From positions 1-12,189 of the forward strand of contig JBCBZH010000112.1 in the NCBI GenBank assembly GCA_039815415.1: 12,189 nucleotides of DNA, in the 5' to 3' direction. Shown in pieces: positions 1 to 8,018 of this stretch. The stretch's first letter is position 1. Each line of letters begins with the position of its first letter. Source of the stretch: JBCBZH01 sp039815415 (GTDB lineage Bacteria > Bacteroidota > Rhodothermia > Rhodothermales > Rubricoccaceae). The notes under the pieces were generated by a model. It searched no databases and was not told the origin of the DNA. It worked only from the letters and a program-made list of their open reading frames with translations. The position numbers were made by a program, and so were the translations under genes.

Positions 1-3000
1 CCTGCTCCGGAAGCGTCGGGATGGCGATGGCGCCGATGGGCTGCCCGGTCTCATCTGCAATCGCCTTGTAGCCCGTCGTGTAGGTAAACGTCCCGAGTTG
101 GTCATCAGCGAAGGCGTACGGGTCGCCCTCGAGGTAGAGGGACCGGTACACGGGCGCCGGTAGCCGGGGCTCGATGAGGCTCTGTCGAACGAGCTGGCGA
201 CGGCTGGACTCGAGCAGGTCCGCGCCTCGGTAGAGGTGAACATCCACGCCCAGGTTTGCCGCGACGGCGTCAGGCCGGACGTTGTCGGAGAGCGCTCGAG
301 CGGCAGCGGCACTCGGCCCTGCCCCGGGCGTATCGGCAGCCAAGAGCGCCTCGGCGCGCTGCAGCCGCTGCCGGAGCGTATCCCGCACGCCCTGGCTATT
401 CTGCTCTTCGATCACCTGCTGCCCCACCACGCCCGTCAGCGCCACACTCGCCAGCCCGACGATCAGGAAGCGGTTCAAGACCCGGTCGCGGAAGCGGGTT
501 CGCTGCGCTGGGAACTGGCCCGCTCGCATCCGCAGTGGAACTCCAAGCAGGAAGATCAGCGCTCCTGCGGCGAGTCCTGCCAGACACAGCCGGAGCAGCA
601 AAAAGAGTACGTCGGGGCCGTCGCCAGAGGCCACGCGCGCCACAATGACGGTCTGGGGGTCCTCGTCGGAGCGGACATAGTAGGCCTGCACGGACCGTCC
701 CTCGATGGTCTCGGGGACCCAGACACCCCGAGCGGTCTCGAGGGAATCCAGCCCAACCGGGTTGAGCCGCGACGGGGCCACGCCCCCTCGGTACCGGACG
801 AGCACCCCATCGGTGTATTCCGCATAGGCGATGCCCTCGTCGTCCGTTCCAAATAACTCAGATGGCGCAAGCACACGCGGAAAAGGCGTCTCGGTCGCCA
901 GACGGGCTGCGCGAGGCGTTGTCAGCACGTAGATCCAGGCCTGGGTTTCGCCGTCCCCTGCGTTGATCGGCCCGATGGCAGCGGTCCGTGTTTGCCCGCG
1001 CCGCCCCCGCACGGTCTCGCTGTCGCGGTAAAACCCGCCTTCGCCTCGCTCAGCATACTGCTCCCGCATCGCCGCATAGCTCAACAGATCTCTGCCAGGC
1101 AGCATCGGCCGGATGCCATCGCGAGCATACTGCCCCAGCGTCCGCCCATCGGGACTGACAAACCGAATGTCGGTCGCGACATCGGCTAGCGACCCAAGCA
1201 ACGAGGTGGTCACGAGGCTCTCCGCCAGCTCGTCGAGCGTCCGACGCTCCGGGCCCATCTCTTCGGCGAGCAGTGAATCCTCCTCGACGGGTCGAGCAGC
1301 GGCACCCCCTACACGCCGAAGCGAATCCGCTGCTGAGATGGCGTTGAGGATGGCCGGAAGAAGCGCATCATCGGCTCGTGCCTCCTCAAGAACTTGATCG
1401 AGCGCGAAGGAGACCCGGCGGTCGCGCTGGTCCGCGAACACGCGCGCCGCGATGGCGGTCCGCTCCTTGGTGCGGAGGTCCAGCGGCTCCTGCATAAACC
1501 CGTACACGAGCGGGGCTGTCACCAATGCCCCGACCAGAATGCCTCGGAAGGTGAGCGGCCACGTCCACCGCTCGGATCGTCCCAGAAGCACCCCCACCAG
1601 AGCTGCCGATGCGGTCGCCAGCCCGAGGGCGGCCCCCAACGCTACGTCGGCGAACACAGCCATTGCTGCGGCTGCCAAGAGCGCAACCGCAATGGGAAGT
1701 GCCCAGGCCCAAAACCCCTCGCCCAGAGCAATCCGGGCAGTGATGAGGGCCGACGCTAGGACCAGAATCCCAGAAGCAACCAGCACGGCCAGCGACCCGA
1801 GCGCGGTCAAAATCAGCCCGTCGACAACCACGCCGCCGTGTTCGCCAAACGCGAGAGCGGTGTTCAGCGTGGTCTCCTGGATCAGATGCTGTGCTGCCCA
1901 CACGCCTCCAGCCGCCGCCAGCCCGACACCCACGAGCGCTGCTCCCGCCCGAAGGCCTCCTCCCCACCGGCCGTTCGACGCGCTGGCGAGCCGGAGCACG
2001 AACAACAACACGGCCGCAGACAGCACGATGGCGACAGAGGCGGTGATGGCAAGGTCCCCCGCCGAACGAAGAAGCCCCGCTCCTACATCGGATGCGAGAT
2101 AGGTCGGATCGAAGAGCGCCGTCGGGCGATTGCCAGCGTCAAGCCAGCGCACGGGGACATCGGTCACCAAGAGCGCGTAGCGGCTTGCCACACCCGCGCC
2201 GAGGAGGGCAGCAAGCAACAGGGCGGGACGAGTCCAGGCCCGCTTTGTGTCCTCCCTCTCTGCTCTTTGCACCGCAGCTAGCCATGCCGCGCCCAGGCCC
2301 GTCAACAGCCACCCCGCCAAGACTACGCCCCAGAATGCCGCCAGCCCGCGCATTGAGGCCCGAACGTAGGTCTGCAGCGCACGCACGGACGGGCGGGGCA
2401 CCTCCGCCCATCCCAGAAGCCGATTGTTGAATCCGGTCAGTGGAATCGCTGTGGGCGACGGTGGCTGTGCGCGAGGAATGAACTGGATGGCAAACGGACG
2501 CGACACCTCGCTCCGCCACGCATCCGAGAGGTCATAGTCCTGCAAGTACTGGTTTCGCACAGGAACCGAGGCCTGCGCTAGCCGGACCACCCGAACGGCC
2601 CCAATGAGCTGGCTGTCGGCTTCCACCGGGTGCCAGACCACCAGCGCGCGGCGACCGAGGGCGTCGACCCCGGTTCTTGACACAATCGTATCCGGGATGC
2701 TGCCTCGGCGTAGTGGAAATGAGAAGCCGGTCCACGCAACGCGCTGGCGATCGGGCGCATAGATCTCAACGGCGTCGCGCGGGCCGACGTCAAGCGCATC
2801 GAGAAACGTGATGGCGCGGGCGCTGACGCGAACGGTGTCGCTGCGGAGTGCCTCCTGCACGTTCCCTTGCTCGGCCACGCGTTCTCCACGCTGGGCCATG
2901 CTCGCCAGCTCGCGCTGGAGCGCCTCCTGCACTTCGGAGATGGCCCGGGCGCGGGCTTGCTCCGGGGCTTCACGATCTCGGGCGAGGGAGGCACTCCAGG

Positions 3001-3100
3001 CCCACTCGGCGGCTCCCGTCCCAAGAAGAAGTACAAGCAGGAGTAGGGCGCCTCCGAAAAAGGCAGCAACGCGCCGGGAACGGAGAGGCGGATCAACCAC
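1..3100 (-). CDS. Giant multi-pass membrane sensor, probably the N-terminal sensory half of a histidine kinase (partial, runs off left edge)
   Basis: An uninterrupted minus-strand frame of 1033 codons runs from a GTG at 3100 to the window edge without a stop. An in-frame TAG at 3130-3128 leaves GTG 3100 as the only start that keeps the first membrane helix; the first in-frame ATG is codon 68. Visible layout: helix about 10-32; extracytoplasmic region 33-250; about eight hydrophobic segments between 251 and 536; extracytoplasmic region 537-827; helices about 829-853 and 877-896 flanking an Arg-rich loop (855-876, positive-inside); then another extracytoplasmic segment from 897. The topology is self-consistent. 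From memory, the segments GIAYAEYTDGVLVRY (756-770) and GTFTYTTGYKAIADETGQPIG (1003-1023) resemble large Bacteroidota/Rhodothermota sensor kinases, in which a last helix, HAMP and HisKA/HATPase domains follow. None of those catalytic parts lie in the window, so kinase function is inferred. No Shine-Dalgarno sequence precedes the GTG. Confidence 0.7.
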   Translation of the reverse strand, partial: MVDPPLRSRRVAAFFGGALLLLVLLLGTGAAEWAWSASLARDREAPEQARARAISEVQEALQRELASMAQRGERVAEQGNVQEALRSDTVRVSARAITFLDALDVGPRDAVEIYAPDRQRVAWTGFSFPLRRGSIPDTIVSRTGVDALGRRALVVWHPVEADSQLIGAVRVVRLAQASVPVRNQYLQDYDLSDAWRSEVSRPFAIQFIPRAQPPSPTAIPLTGFNNRLLGWAEVPRPSVRALQTYVRASMRGLAAFWGVVLAGWLLTGLGAAWLAAVQRAEREDTKRAWTRPALLLAALLGAGVASRYALLVTDVPVRWLDAGNRPTALFDPTYLASDVGAGLLRSAGDLAITASVAIVLSAAVLLFVLRLASASNGRWGGGLRAGAALVGVGLAAAGGVWAAQHLIQETTLNTALAFGEHGGVVVDGLILTALGSLAVLVASGILVLASALITARIALGEGFWAWALPIAVALLAAAAMAVFADVALGAALGLATASAALVGVLLGRSERWTWPLTFRGILVGALVTAPLVYGFMQEPLDLRTKERTAIAARVFADQRDRRVSFALDQVLEEARADDALLPAILNAISAADSLRRVGGAAARPVEEDSLLAEEMGPERRTLDELAESLVTTSLLGSLADVATDIRFVSPDGRTLGQYARDGIRPMLPGRDLLSYAAMREQYAERGEGGFYRDSETVRGRRGQTRTAAIGPINAGDGETQAWIYVLTTPRAARLATETPFPRVLAPSELFGTDDEGIAYAEYTDGVLVRYRGGVAPSRLNPVGLDSLETARGVWVPETIEGRSVQAYYVRSDEDPQTVIVARVASGDGPDVLFLLLRLCLAGLAAGALIFLLGVPLRMRAGQFPAQRTRFRDRVLNRFLIVGLASVALTGVVGQQVIEEQNSQGVRDTLRQRLQRAEALLAADTPGAGPSAAAARALSDNVRPDAVAANLGVDVHLYRGADLLESSRRQLVRQSLIEPRLPAPVYRSLYLEGDPYAFADDQLGTFTYTTGYKAIADETGQPIGAIAIPTLPEQ

Positions 3101-3175
3101 AGCGAGGGTCCATGAGAACCCCGGAAGCTACGGGCGCCCCCCCAACACGCCCGACCATGAGCGACACCAATGCCG

Positions 3176-3619
3176 CTAGCGACCGCCGAATGACTGGCGC
3201 TCCACATGGAGAGCGATCAGGTGCCACTCCTCGCCATCCTCGCGATGGAGCACACGGACTTGAAGCGGCAGCCCCCCATCTTCACTCCAGTACCGTCCCA
3301 TAGCGGTCCGCCCATCGTCGCTCGACGAACGCTCCGAACCGAGATCTACGCGGTCTGGCGGGTAGCGACGAAAAAAGTCGCGCAGGACATGAACCGCCTG
3401 CCCCTTTCGGTACGTGCCCCCCTGCCCAAACAGAACAATCTCGACGCGATCCTCAACCTGATCCAAGACTCCCGACGGATCTGCATCGGCAAGCGCGGCC
3501 TCAATCTTCTCGAGTGACTCGTCCGGCTGGACCGGGACAGATCCGCTCAGCGCAAAGACACCGACCAGCACGACCATGCGCAGGCCAAGAAACCGAGGGA
3601 GGCGGTGGGGAAAAGCCAT
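3176..3619 (-). CDS. DUF4783 family exported protein
   Basis: A 147-residue protein. The N-terminus is a signal peptide: a basic stretch (MAFPHRLPRFLGLR), a hydrophobic core (MVVLVGVFALSGSV, 15-28) and likely cleavage near residue 30. The mature part has the DUF4783 pattern of small secreted Bacteroidota proteins: an early helix ending ALADADPSGVL, then VEIVLFGQGGTYRKGQA (59-75), VLRDFFRRYPPDRV (78-91), and a late YWSEDGGLPLQVRVL (110-124) and EEWHLIALHVER (130-141). The fold is expected to be NTF2-like; no function is established and no catalytic residues can be named. I chose the ATG at 3619 because the frame upstream of it overlaps the end of mutS2 and looks like no protein. A second ATG at 3577 would still leave a shortened signal sequence. 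It lies 148 nt after mutS2 and 75 nt before the sensor gene. Confidence 0.85.
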   Translation of the reverse strand: MAFPHRLPRFLGLRMVVLVGVFALSGSVPVQPDESLEKIEAALADADPSGVLDQVEDRVEIVLFGQGGTYRKGQAVHVLRDFFRRYPPDRVDLGSERSSSDDGRTAMGRYWSEDGGLPLQVRVLHREDGEEWHLIALHVERQSFGGR

Positions 3620-3658
3620 CAGGGGCGCAACGACAGTCGGGAGGTGTCTGTCACAGTG

Positions 3659-3690
3659 CAAAAGGTAGACCGATGTGCCCTTGGCCGCAA
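3659..3690 (-). promoter_or_regulatory. Candidate Bacteroidota-type promoter for the DUF4783 gene
   Basis: On the minus strand, TTG (3690-3688) is followed after 20 nt by TACCTTTTG (3667-3659). This approximates the Bacteroidota housekeeping pattern, a TTG-containing -33 element and TAnnTTTG at -7. The start of transcription would be near 3652, about 33 nt before the ATG at 3619. Whether this lineage uses that consensus is an assumption. Confidence 0.35.
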
Positions 3691-3767
3691 TCCGCAATGC
3701 TCGCGACAGATCTGTGCTGCATCGGTACGGAGGTTGCCCACCGGAGTGGTCAAGGCGTGTCTGCTTA

Positions 3768-6251
3768 TCAGGCCAGCGCGACGAGGGTGACGCCGTCACC
3801 GCCCTGATTCCAGGCGGCAACGTCGAACCCAACGATGTCTGAACGACTCGCCAGCTGAGTATGAATCGCGTCTCGAAGCGCTCCGGTTCCCTTTCCATGC
3901 AGGATCTCGACGCTGGGAATACCCGCCGCCAACCCGCCATCCACCAGACGCTGCACCGCTGCAAGCGCAGGCTCTACCCGCTCGCCCCGCACGTCGATCC
4001 GCCGCTGGGCATGAATGGCTGCGACGGTACGCGCCCCACCCGTCTCTGCGCGTGGGGCCCGGACGTCGACGCGCTGAGGTTGCGCCCCGCCCACTTTCAT
4101 CAACCGATTCCGTTTCACTCGGCTGGTGAGAGAGCCAAACGCCACAACCCCCTCGCGGTCGTCCAGTTCGATCAGCTCGCCTACCGTCTCCGCTCCGTCA
4201 ATTCGAACCTGATCCCCTACTTCGAGTGGGCCACGGGCAATCGGGGGCGATGGGGCACTTGCAACGGGCTGGCGACGCTTCTGCCGCTTTGACACATTCC
4301 GCGTCCGACGTGCAACGGCCTGCTTGGCGTCCTCGAGCTTCTTCCGGGCCGCTTTCGTCTCCTCCGTCTCCGCCTGCGCTTCCTTGATCTCCCGGACGGT
4401 GTTCTCGACGGTGGCGTTCGCGTCCTGGAGAATGCGATCGGCCTCAGCGAGGGCTTCAAGCCGTCGGCGGTCGGCGTCGGCGCGCAGACGCGCCAGACGC
4501 GCCTCGTAGTCCTCGCGGATCCGCTCCGCATCTACCAGCCGAGCTTCGGCCTCGTCCCGCCGCTTCTCGGCCTCCACCGTTCGCGCCTCGAACTCCGCGA
4601 TCAGATCCTCCAGTCGCTCTTTGCCCTCGCCGACGAGCTGGCGCGCATTGTTCAACACTGGCGCTCCAATGCCCACACGCTCCGCGATCTCGAACGCGTA
4701 GGACGAACCCGGGATGCCAGCTCGAAAGCGATAGGTGGGCCGAAGCGTGGCCCGATCAAACTCCATCGACCCGTTTTCGACGCCGGGCGTGTTGTGTGCG
4801 AACGCCTTGAGCGCGCCAACGTGTGTGGTCGCTACCGTGAGCGCTCTTCGCAGCGTGAGGCGTTTCAGAATGGACTCGGCCAGCGCACCGCCCTCCGCCG
4901 GATCGGTCCCGGTCCCGGCCTCATCGATCAGGCACAGAGAGCGGTCGTCGGCGTGGTGCAGCATCTGTTGGACGTTGACGAGGTGGCTCGTGAACGTCGA
5001 GAGATCGTCCTGGATGGACTGCTGATCTCCAACATCCAGGAACAGCTGGGTGAGAAGCGGAAGCCGGGTTCCCGGGCCAGCCGGCACGGGCAACCCGCAC
5101 GCGGCCATCAGGCACAACACCCCGACGGTTTTCATCGCCACCGACTTGCCTCCCGCGTTGGGTCCGGTAATGACGACCGTGGTCGTCGCCAGCTCGTCGC
5201 CATCCGCTTCCCCGAGCGTCAGGTCCAGCGGAACCACCGTGCGGGGCTCCGGCGGATCCCCGGACAAACGCTCCCGTACCGCCTCGCGGTTTAGATGCAG
5301 TGTCAGAACGGGATTGCGCGCATGAACGAGGCGGAGCAGGCCGTCCTCCCCCACATCTGGCACGAGCGCACCCAGCTCTGCGGAAAGACGCCCGATGGAG
5401 ATCAGCGCGTCGAGATGGCCGAGGGCCTTGAGGCTGGAGTCGATGTCGGGCCGGTGATGACGCACGTGCGCGGAGATCTCCTGCAGGATGCGGCGAATCT
5501 CTCGGTCGCGGTCGATCTCTAGCTCGCGGACCTCATTCCCGAGGTCCAGAACCGATGCCGGTTCGATGTAGACGGTCTGGCCGGTCGAGGACACATCGTG
5601 GACGAAGCCCTTGACCTTGCGCTTGGCCTCCGCGCGGACGGGAATCACTGCCCGCCCTCCCCGAATCGTCGGCTGGTCCTCGGTCGCCCATCCCTCCTTG
5701 ATGGCAGCGCGCAGCGCCGACTGGAGCGTGCTCCGTAGCTGGCTCTGCCGCTTGTAGATGACGCGGGTGAGCCGGGCCAGTTCCGGACTGGCGTCGTCCC
5801 GTACGCGTCCCTGCTCGTCAACCGTTCGCCCGATCCGGTCTTCGAGGGCCTTCAGAACCGTGATTCGCTGCGCAACCTGCCACAGCGACGGCGCCTCGTC
5901 CTTTCGGGCATGAAGCCCATCGTGGACACGCCGCGTGGCGACCAACGCGCTGGCGACCTCCGCCAGCTCGTCGCCATCGAGGAGGGCATTCTTCGGCGAC
6001 AGCCGGGCCAGCGTCGGCCGCAGGTCGGGAGCCGACGTCAGCGGAAGCGGATCGCCCGACTGTACGATGGACGTGGCCTCACCCGCCCGAGCCAGGCGCT
6101 CGGTTACTGTAGCAAGGTCGGTGGTTGGCCGAAGCGCCTCGAGGCGTTCCCGCCCGTACGGAGTGCGGGCGTGCTCCAGAAGCCGCTGGCGAAGCACGGA
6201 GAAGCCGAGGCGCTCCTCGGCATCAGAAGGGAAGAGCGTTAGCGAACTCAT
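3768..6251 (-). CDS. mutS2: Endonuclease MutS2 (Smr-domain MutS paralogue)
   Basis: An 827-residue protein of normal MutS2 length. MutS2 has the MutS core and ATPase but no mismatch-recognition domain; known roles include suppression of recombination and, in Bacillus, rescue of collided ribosomes. Landmarks counted from the ATG at 6251: core/lever helices about 1-325; Walker A GPNAGGKS (363-370); signature-like DLSTFTSHL (416-424); Walker B CLIDEAGTGTDP (440-451); TTHVGALK (about 475-482); a long charged coiled coil about 540-665; a KOW-like linker about 675-720; and a C-terminal Smr nuclease domain with IDVRGER (752-758) and HGKGTGALR (785-793). All catalytic motifs are intact. I prefer ATG 6251 over the GTG at 6284 because the protein then begins MSSLTLFPSDAEERLGF, as MutS2 proteins do. 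This start overlaps the doc stop as ATGA, implying translational coupling to the toxin gene. No Shine-Dalgarno sequence is visible. Confidence 0.95.
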   Translation of the reverse strand: MSSLTLFPSDAEERLGFSVLRQRLLEHARTPYGRERLEALRPTTDLATVTERLARAGEATSIVQSGDPLPLTSAPDLRPTLARLSPKNALLDGDELAEVASALVATRRVHDGLHARKDEAPSLWQVAQRITVLKALEDRIGRTVDEQGRVRDDASPELARLTRVIYKRQSQLRSTLQSALRAAIKEGWATEDQPTIRGGRAVIPVRAEAKRKVKGFVHDVSSTGQTVYIEPASVLDLGNEVRELEIDRDREIRRILQEISAHVRHHRPDIDSSLKALGHLDALISIGRLSAELGALVPDVGEDGLLRLVHARNPVLTLHLNREAVRERLSGDPPEPRTVVPLDLTLGEADGDELATTTVVITGPNAGGKSVAMKTVGVLCLMAACGLPVPAGPGTRLPLLTQLFLDVGDQQSIQDDLSTFTSHLVNVQQMLHHADDRSLCLIDEAGTGTDPAEGGALAESILKRLTLRRALTVATTHVGALKAFAHNTPGVENGSMEFDRATLRPTYRFRAGIPGSSYAFEIAERVGIGAPVLNNARQLVGEGKERLEDLIAEFEARTVEAEKRRDEAEARLVDAERIREDYEARLARLRADADRRRLEALAEADRILQDANATVENTVREIKEAQAETEETKAARKKLEDAKQAVARRTRNVSKRQKRRQPVASAPSPPIARGPLEVGDQVRIDGAETVGELIELDDREGVVAFGSLTSRVKRNRLMKVGGAQPQRVDVRAPRAETGGARTVAAIHAQRRIDVRGERVEPALAAVQRLVDGGLAAGIPSVEILHGKGTGALRDAIHTQLASRSDIVGFDVAAWNQGGDGVTLVALA

Positions 6252-6646
6252 TCGGAGGTCGTGTTGCCATGCCGGCGGCACCACGTCGCCAGCTCGGCTT
6301 CTCCCAGGTCGCCAGAAGCGACGCCAAGCATCACGATAATGGCATCCGGCTCTGTCGCCTGCAGCGGATGCCCGTTGAGCACGAGAAACAGCGTCATCAC
6401 TGCAAAAGCTGTGCGCTTGTTGCCATCCACAAAAGGATGATTCTTAGCAATGCCGTACGCATAGGCCGCTGCAAGATCGAACACATCGGTGCCCTCCTCA
6501 TATGCCCACTTCTGCTGAGGACGCGCAAGCGCCGACTCGAGGAGATTTGCGTCACGGACGCCGTATCGGCCTCCGTACGTCTTCAGCTGATCGTGATGGA
6601 GCGCTTCGACCAGGGCGCGACCAACCCAACGGGGTTCCTGTGTCAT
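6248..6646 (-). CDS. doc: Doc/Fic family toxin (death-on-curing type)
   Basis: A 132-residue protein, the usual length for chromosomal Doc toxins. The diagnostic Fic-type motif HPFVDGNKRTAF is at residues 70-81, with the catalytic His at 70. It carries NKR where AMPylating Fic proteins have GNGR. In phage P1 Doc, this variant goes with phosphorylation of EF-Tu and arrest of translation; that activity is inferred here from the motif. The N-terminal HHDQLKTYGGRYGVRDANLLESALARPQ (17-44) is also typical of the family. Its ATG overlaps the antitoxin stop as ATGA (6646-6643), and its own TGA overlaps the mutS2 start the same way (6251-6248). No frameshift or lost motif residue is seen, so the toxin appears functional. 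Confidence 0.93.
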   Translation of the reverse strand: MTQEPRWVGRALVEALHHDQLKTYGGRYGVRDANLLESALARPQQKWAYEEGTDVFDLAAAYAYGIAKNHPFVDGNKRTAFAVMTLFLVLNGHPLQATEPDAIIVMLGVASGDLGEAELATWCRRHGNTTSE

Positions 6647-6882
6647 TTCGCCAGCTCGCGGAAGACGTTGTCGTATTGCTTCTTGACGTCCTGATATGCC
6701 GCCCAGGCCTCGGCGAATTCAGGGTCGTGCTTCTTCAGAAGCAATCCCTCAGCGGTTTGTACCACGTGCCAGGTGCTCTTCTCGTCGATGCCCGCGGCAT
6801 CGACGATCTCCTTGGGGAACGTGGCACCGATGGAGTTGCCGATCTTGCGAAACGTGATGGTGGGCGTGGAGGAGGTGGGCAT
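6643..6882 (-). CDS. AbrB/MazE-type antitoxin partner of Doc
   Basis: A 79-residue protein. The N-terminal half (about 8-50) has the swapped-hairpin AbrB/MazE/SpoVT pattern: ITFRKIGNSIGATFPKEIVDAAGI, then a short strand ending GLLLKKH. This is the DNA-binding, autorepressing part. The C-terminal tail DPEFAEAWAAYQDVKKQYDNVFRELAK (53-79) is a charged amphipathic helix expected to bind and block the toxin. Chromosomal Doc toxins are often paired with AbrB-type rather than Phd antitoxins, and this pair fits. The ATG at 6882 has a GAGG five nt upstream, the only convincing Shine-Dalgarno match at any start in the window. It is the first gene of a three-gene chain (antitoxin, doc, mutS2). An imperfect palindrome 17 nt upstream is a natural operator candidate. 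Confidence 0.9.
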   Translation of the reverse strand: MPTSSTPTITFRKIGNSIGATFPKEIVDAAGIDEKSTWHVVQTAEGLLLKKHDPEFAEAWAAYQDVKKQYDNVFRELAK

Positions 6883-6899
6883 GGTGGCCTCGATCAGGT

Positions 6900-6919
6900 G
6901 TAGCTACGAATGTAGCAAC
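6900..6919. promoter_or_regulatory. Imperfect palindrome, candidate autoregulatory operator of the toxin-antitoxin operon
   Basis: GTAGCTAC-GAAT-GTAGCAAC: two 8-bp arms with one mismatch around a 4-bp spacer, 17 bp upstream of the antitoxin ATG. AbrB-type antitoxins commonly bind palindromes at their own promoter. On the coding strand the site contains TACATT, a weak -10 candidate, but I see no good -35 partner. Confidence 0.4.
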
Positions 6920-6958
6920 GGCCACGCCAGCTCGAGTCGTGCCCGGCAGACGAGACAC

Positions 6959-6983
6959 GCCCCGCCTCTGAACGAAACGGGGC
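6959..6983 (-). terminator. Weak hairpin after the nucleotidyltransferase gene
   Basis: GCCCCG (6959-6964) and CGGGGC (6978-6983) pair as a 6-bp all-G/C stem with a 13-nt loop, 30 nt past the nucleotidyltransferase stop. On the minus strand it is followed by TGTCTCGTCT, only partly T-rich, so termination is doubtful. Confidence 0.25.
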
Positions 6984-7013
6984 ATGCACCGGTCGTCTAC
7001 CCAACCGAGTTGC

Positions 7014-8018
7014 CTACATCTCAGGCCCGACGGTGGCGTGGTCGCCGATGTTAAGCGTGCCTGCAAACCCGCGGACATCCGCAGCGTGGCCCACGAGAGA
7101 AGCGTCCAGCGCAGACCCTTCTATGCTGGCCTCCCCAAACACGATGGTGTTGCGGACGGCTGACTCGGAGATGATCGCACCCCCATGAATGGCCGCGAAC
7201 GGGCCCACCACGGAATCCCGGACGGTGGCCCCTTCCCCGATGAACACAGGCTCAATGATGTGGCTGTTCTCGATGGTGCCCTCTTTCCGGTTCTCGCCGT
7301 CTTTCGAGAGCACGATCTGCGTCGTCTCCTTGATGGCCGGGATGGTGCCACAGTCCAGCCACTCGTTCACGGCCGCCGTCTTGAACGTCGCGCCGTCCTT
7401 GAGCATTCGGTCCAGCGCATCCGTGAGCTGGAACTCGTCGCCCTTGCCGGTGATGTTGTTATCCATCAGGTGCTGAATCTCTCCGGCGAGGCGCTCACCC
7501 TCGCGGATGTAGTAGATGCCCACGATGGCCTCGTTGGAGATGGGCGTGTCCGGCTTCTCCACGAAATCCGTGATGCGGCCGGTGTCGTCCTTGACCGCTA
7601 CGCCGAAGCGGCTGGGATCCTCCACTTCCATAACCCAGATGACGGCATCAGCGTCCAGATCCGGTGCCGCATCCATCGTAAAGAGGGTATCGGCAAAGAC
7701 GAGAACGCACTCGCCTGCCAGCTTGTCGCCCGCCTGCGCCACAGCGTGAGCGGTGCCGAGCGCGGTCTCTTGGACGCCAAACGAGGCCGTGATTCCGAAG
7801 CGCTGGCAGATCTTCGTGAGTTGCGCTTCCACAGCATCCCCGAAGTCCGGCCCAAGGATGAACACGGCCTCATCGAAGGTGCCCAACGCGTCGGCGAACG
7901 TCTCCACGATGCGTTCGACCATCGTACGCCCCACGACCGGCAGCAGGGGCTTGGGAGTGACATGCGTGTGCGGGCGAAGGCGCGTGCCGCGACCTGCCAT
8001 TGGAACGATCAGCTTCAT
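7014..8018 (-). CDS. Sugar-phosphate nucleotidyltransferase (RmlA/GlmU-like) with left-handed beta-helix tail
   Basis: A 334-residue enzyme expected to join a sugar 1-phosphate to an NTP, giving an NDP-sugar and pyrophosphate for envelope or polysaccharide synthesis. The N-terminal Rossmann-like catalytic domain (1-about 240) shows the NTP-binding loop GRGTRLRPHTHVTPKPLLPV (9-28), ALGTAHAV (87-94), FADTLF (108-113, where relatives usually have GD), FVEKP (152-156), GIYY (167-170), DEFQLTDAL (194-202) and EWLDCGT (219-225). The C-terminus (about 250-315) has hexapeptide-like turns of a left-handed beta-helix (IEPVFIGEGATVRDSVVGP and following). Substrate cannot be read from sequence: thymidylyl-, uridylyl- and guanylyl-transferases all remain possible, so I give no symbol. 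The ATG at 8018 begins the canonical MKLIVPMAGRG. The region upstream is pyrimidine-rich with no Shine-Dalgarno sequence. Confidence 0.92.
   Translation of the reverse strand: MKLIVPMAGRGTRLRPHTHVTPKPLLPVVGRTMVERIVETFADALGTFDEAVFILGPDFGDAVEAQLTKICQRFGITASFGVQETALGTAHAVAQAGDKLAGECVLVFADTLFTMDAAPDLDADAVIWVMEVEDPSRFGVAVKDDTGRITDFVEKPDTPISNEAIVGIYYIREGERLAGEIQHLMDNNITGKGDEFQLTDALDRMLKDGATFKTAAVNEWLDCGTIPAIKETTQIVLSKDGENRKEGTIENSHIIEPVFIGEGATVRDSVVGPFAAIHGGAIISESAVRNTIVFGEASIEGSALDASLVGHAADVRGFAGTLNIGDHATVGPEM

Noticed and set aside
236..856. Long plus-strand open frames opposite the sensor gene, and similar frames opposite mutS2, ispD, queA and the nucleotidyltransferase
   Set aside because: They are shadows of minus-strand genes in high-GC DNA, with Arg/Pro/Ser/Ala-rich low-complexity translations and no recognisable motif.
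1386..1967. Minus-strand 193-codon frame inside the sensor region
   Set aside because: It is another frame of the same strand. The frame continuous from 3100 to 1 gives clear membrane helices and a consistent topology, while this one gives Arg/Gly-rich nonsense.
3620..3964. N-terminal extension of the DUF4783 frame up to 3964
   Set aside because: It overlaps the end of mutS2 in another frame, and the signal peptide begins cleanly at the ATG at 3619.
6252..6284. Upstream GTG start of mutS2 at 6284
   Set aside because: It adds 11 residues untypical of MutS2; ATG 6251 gives the family-like start and the ATGA overlap.
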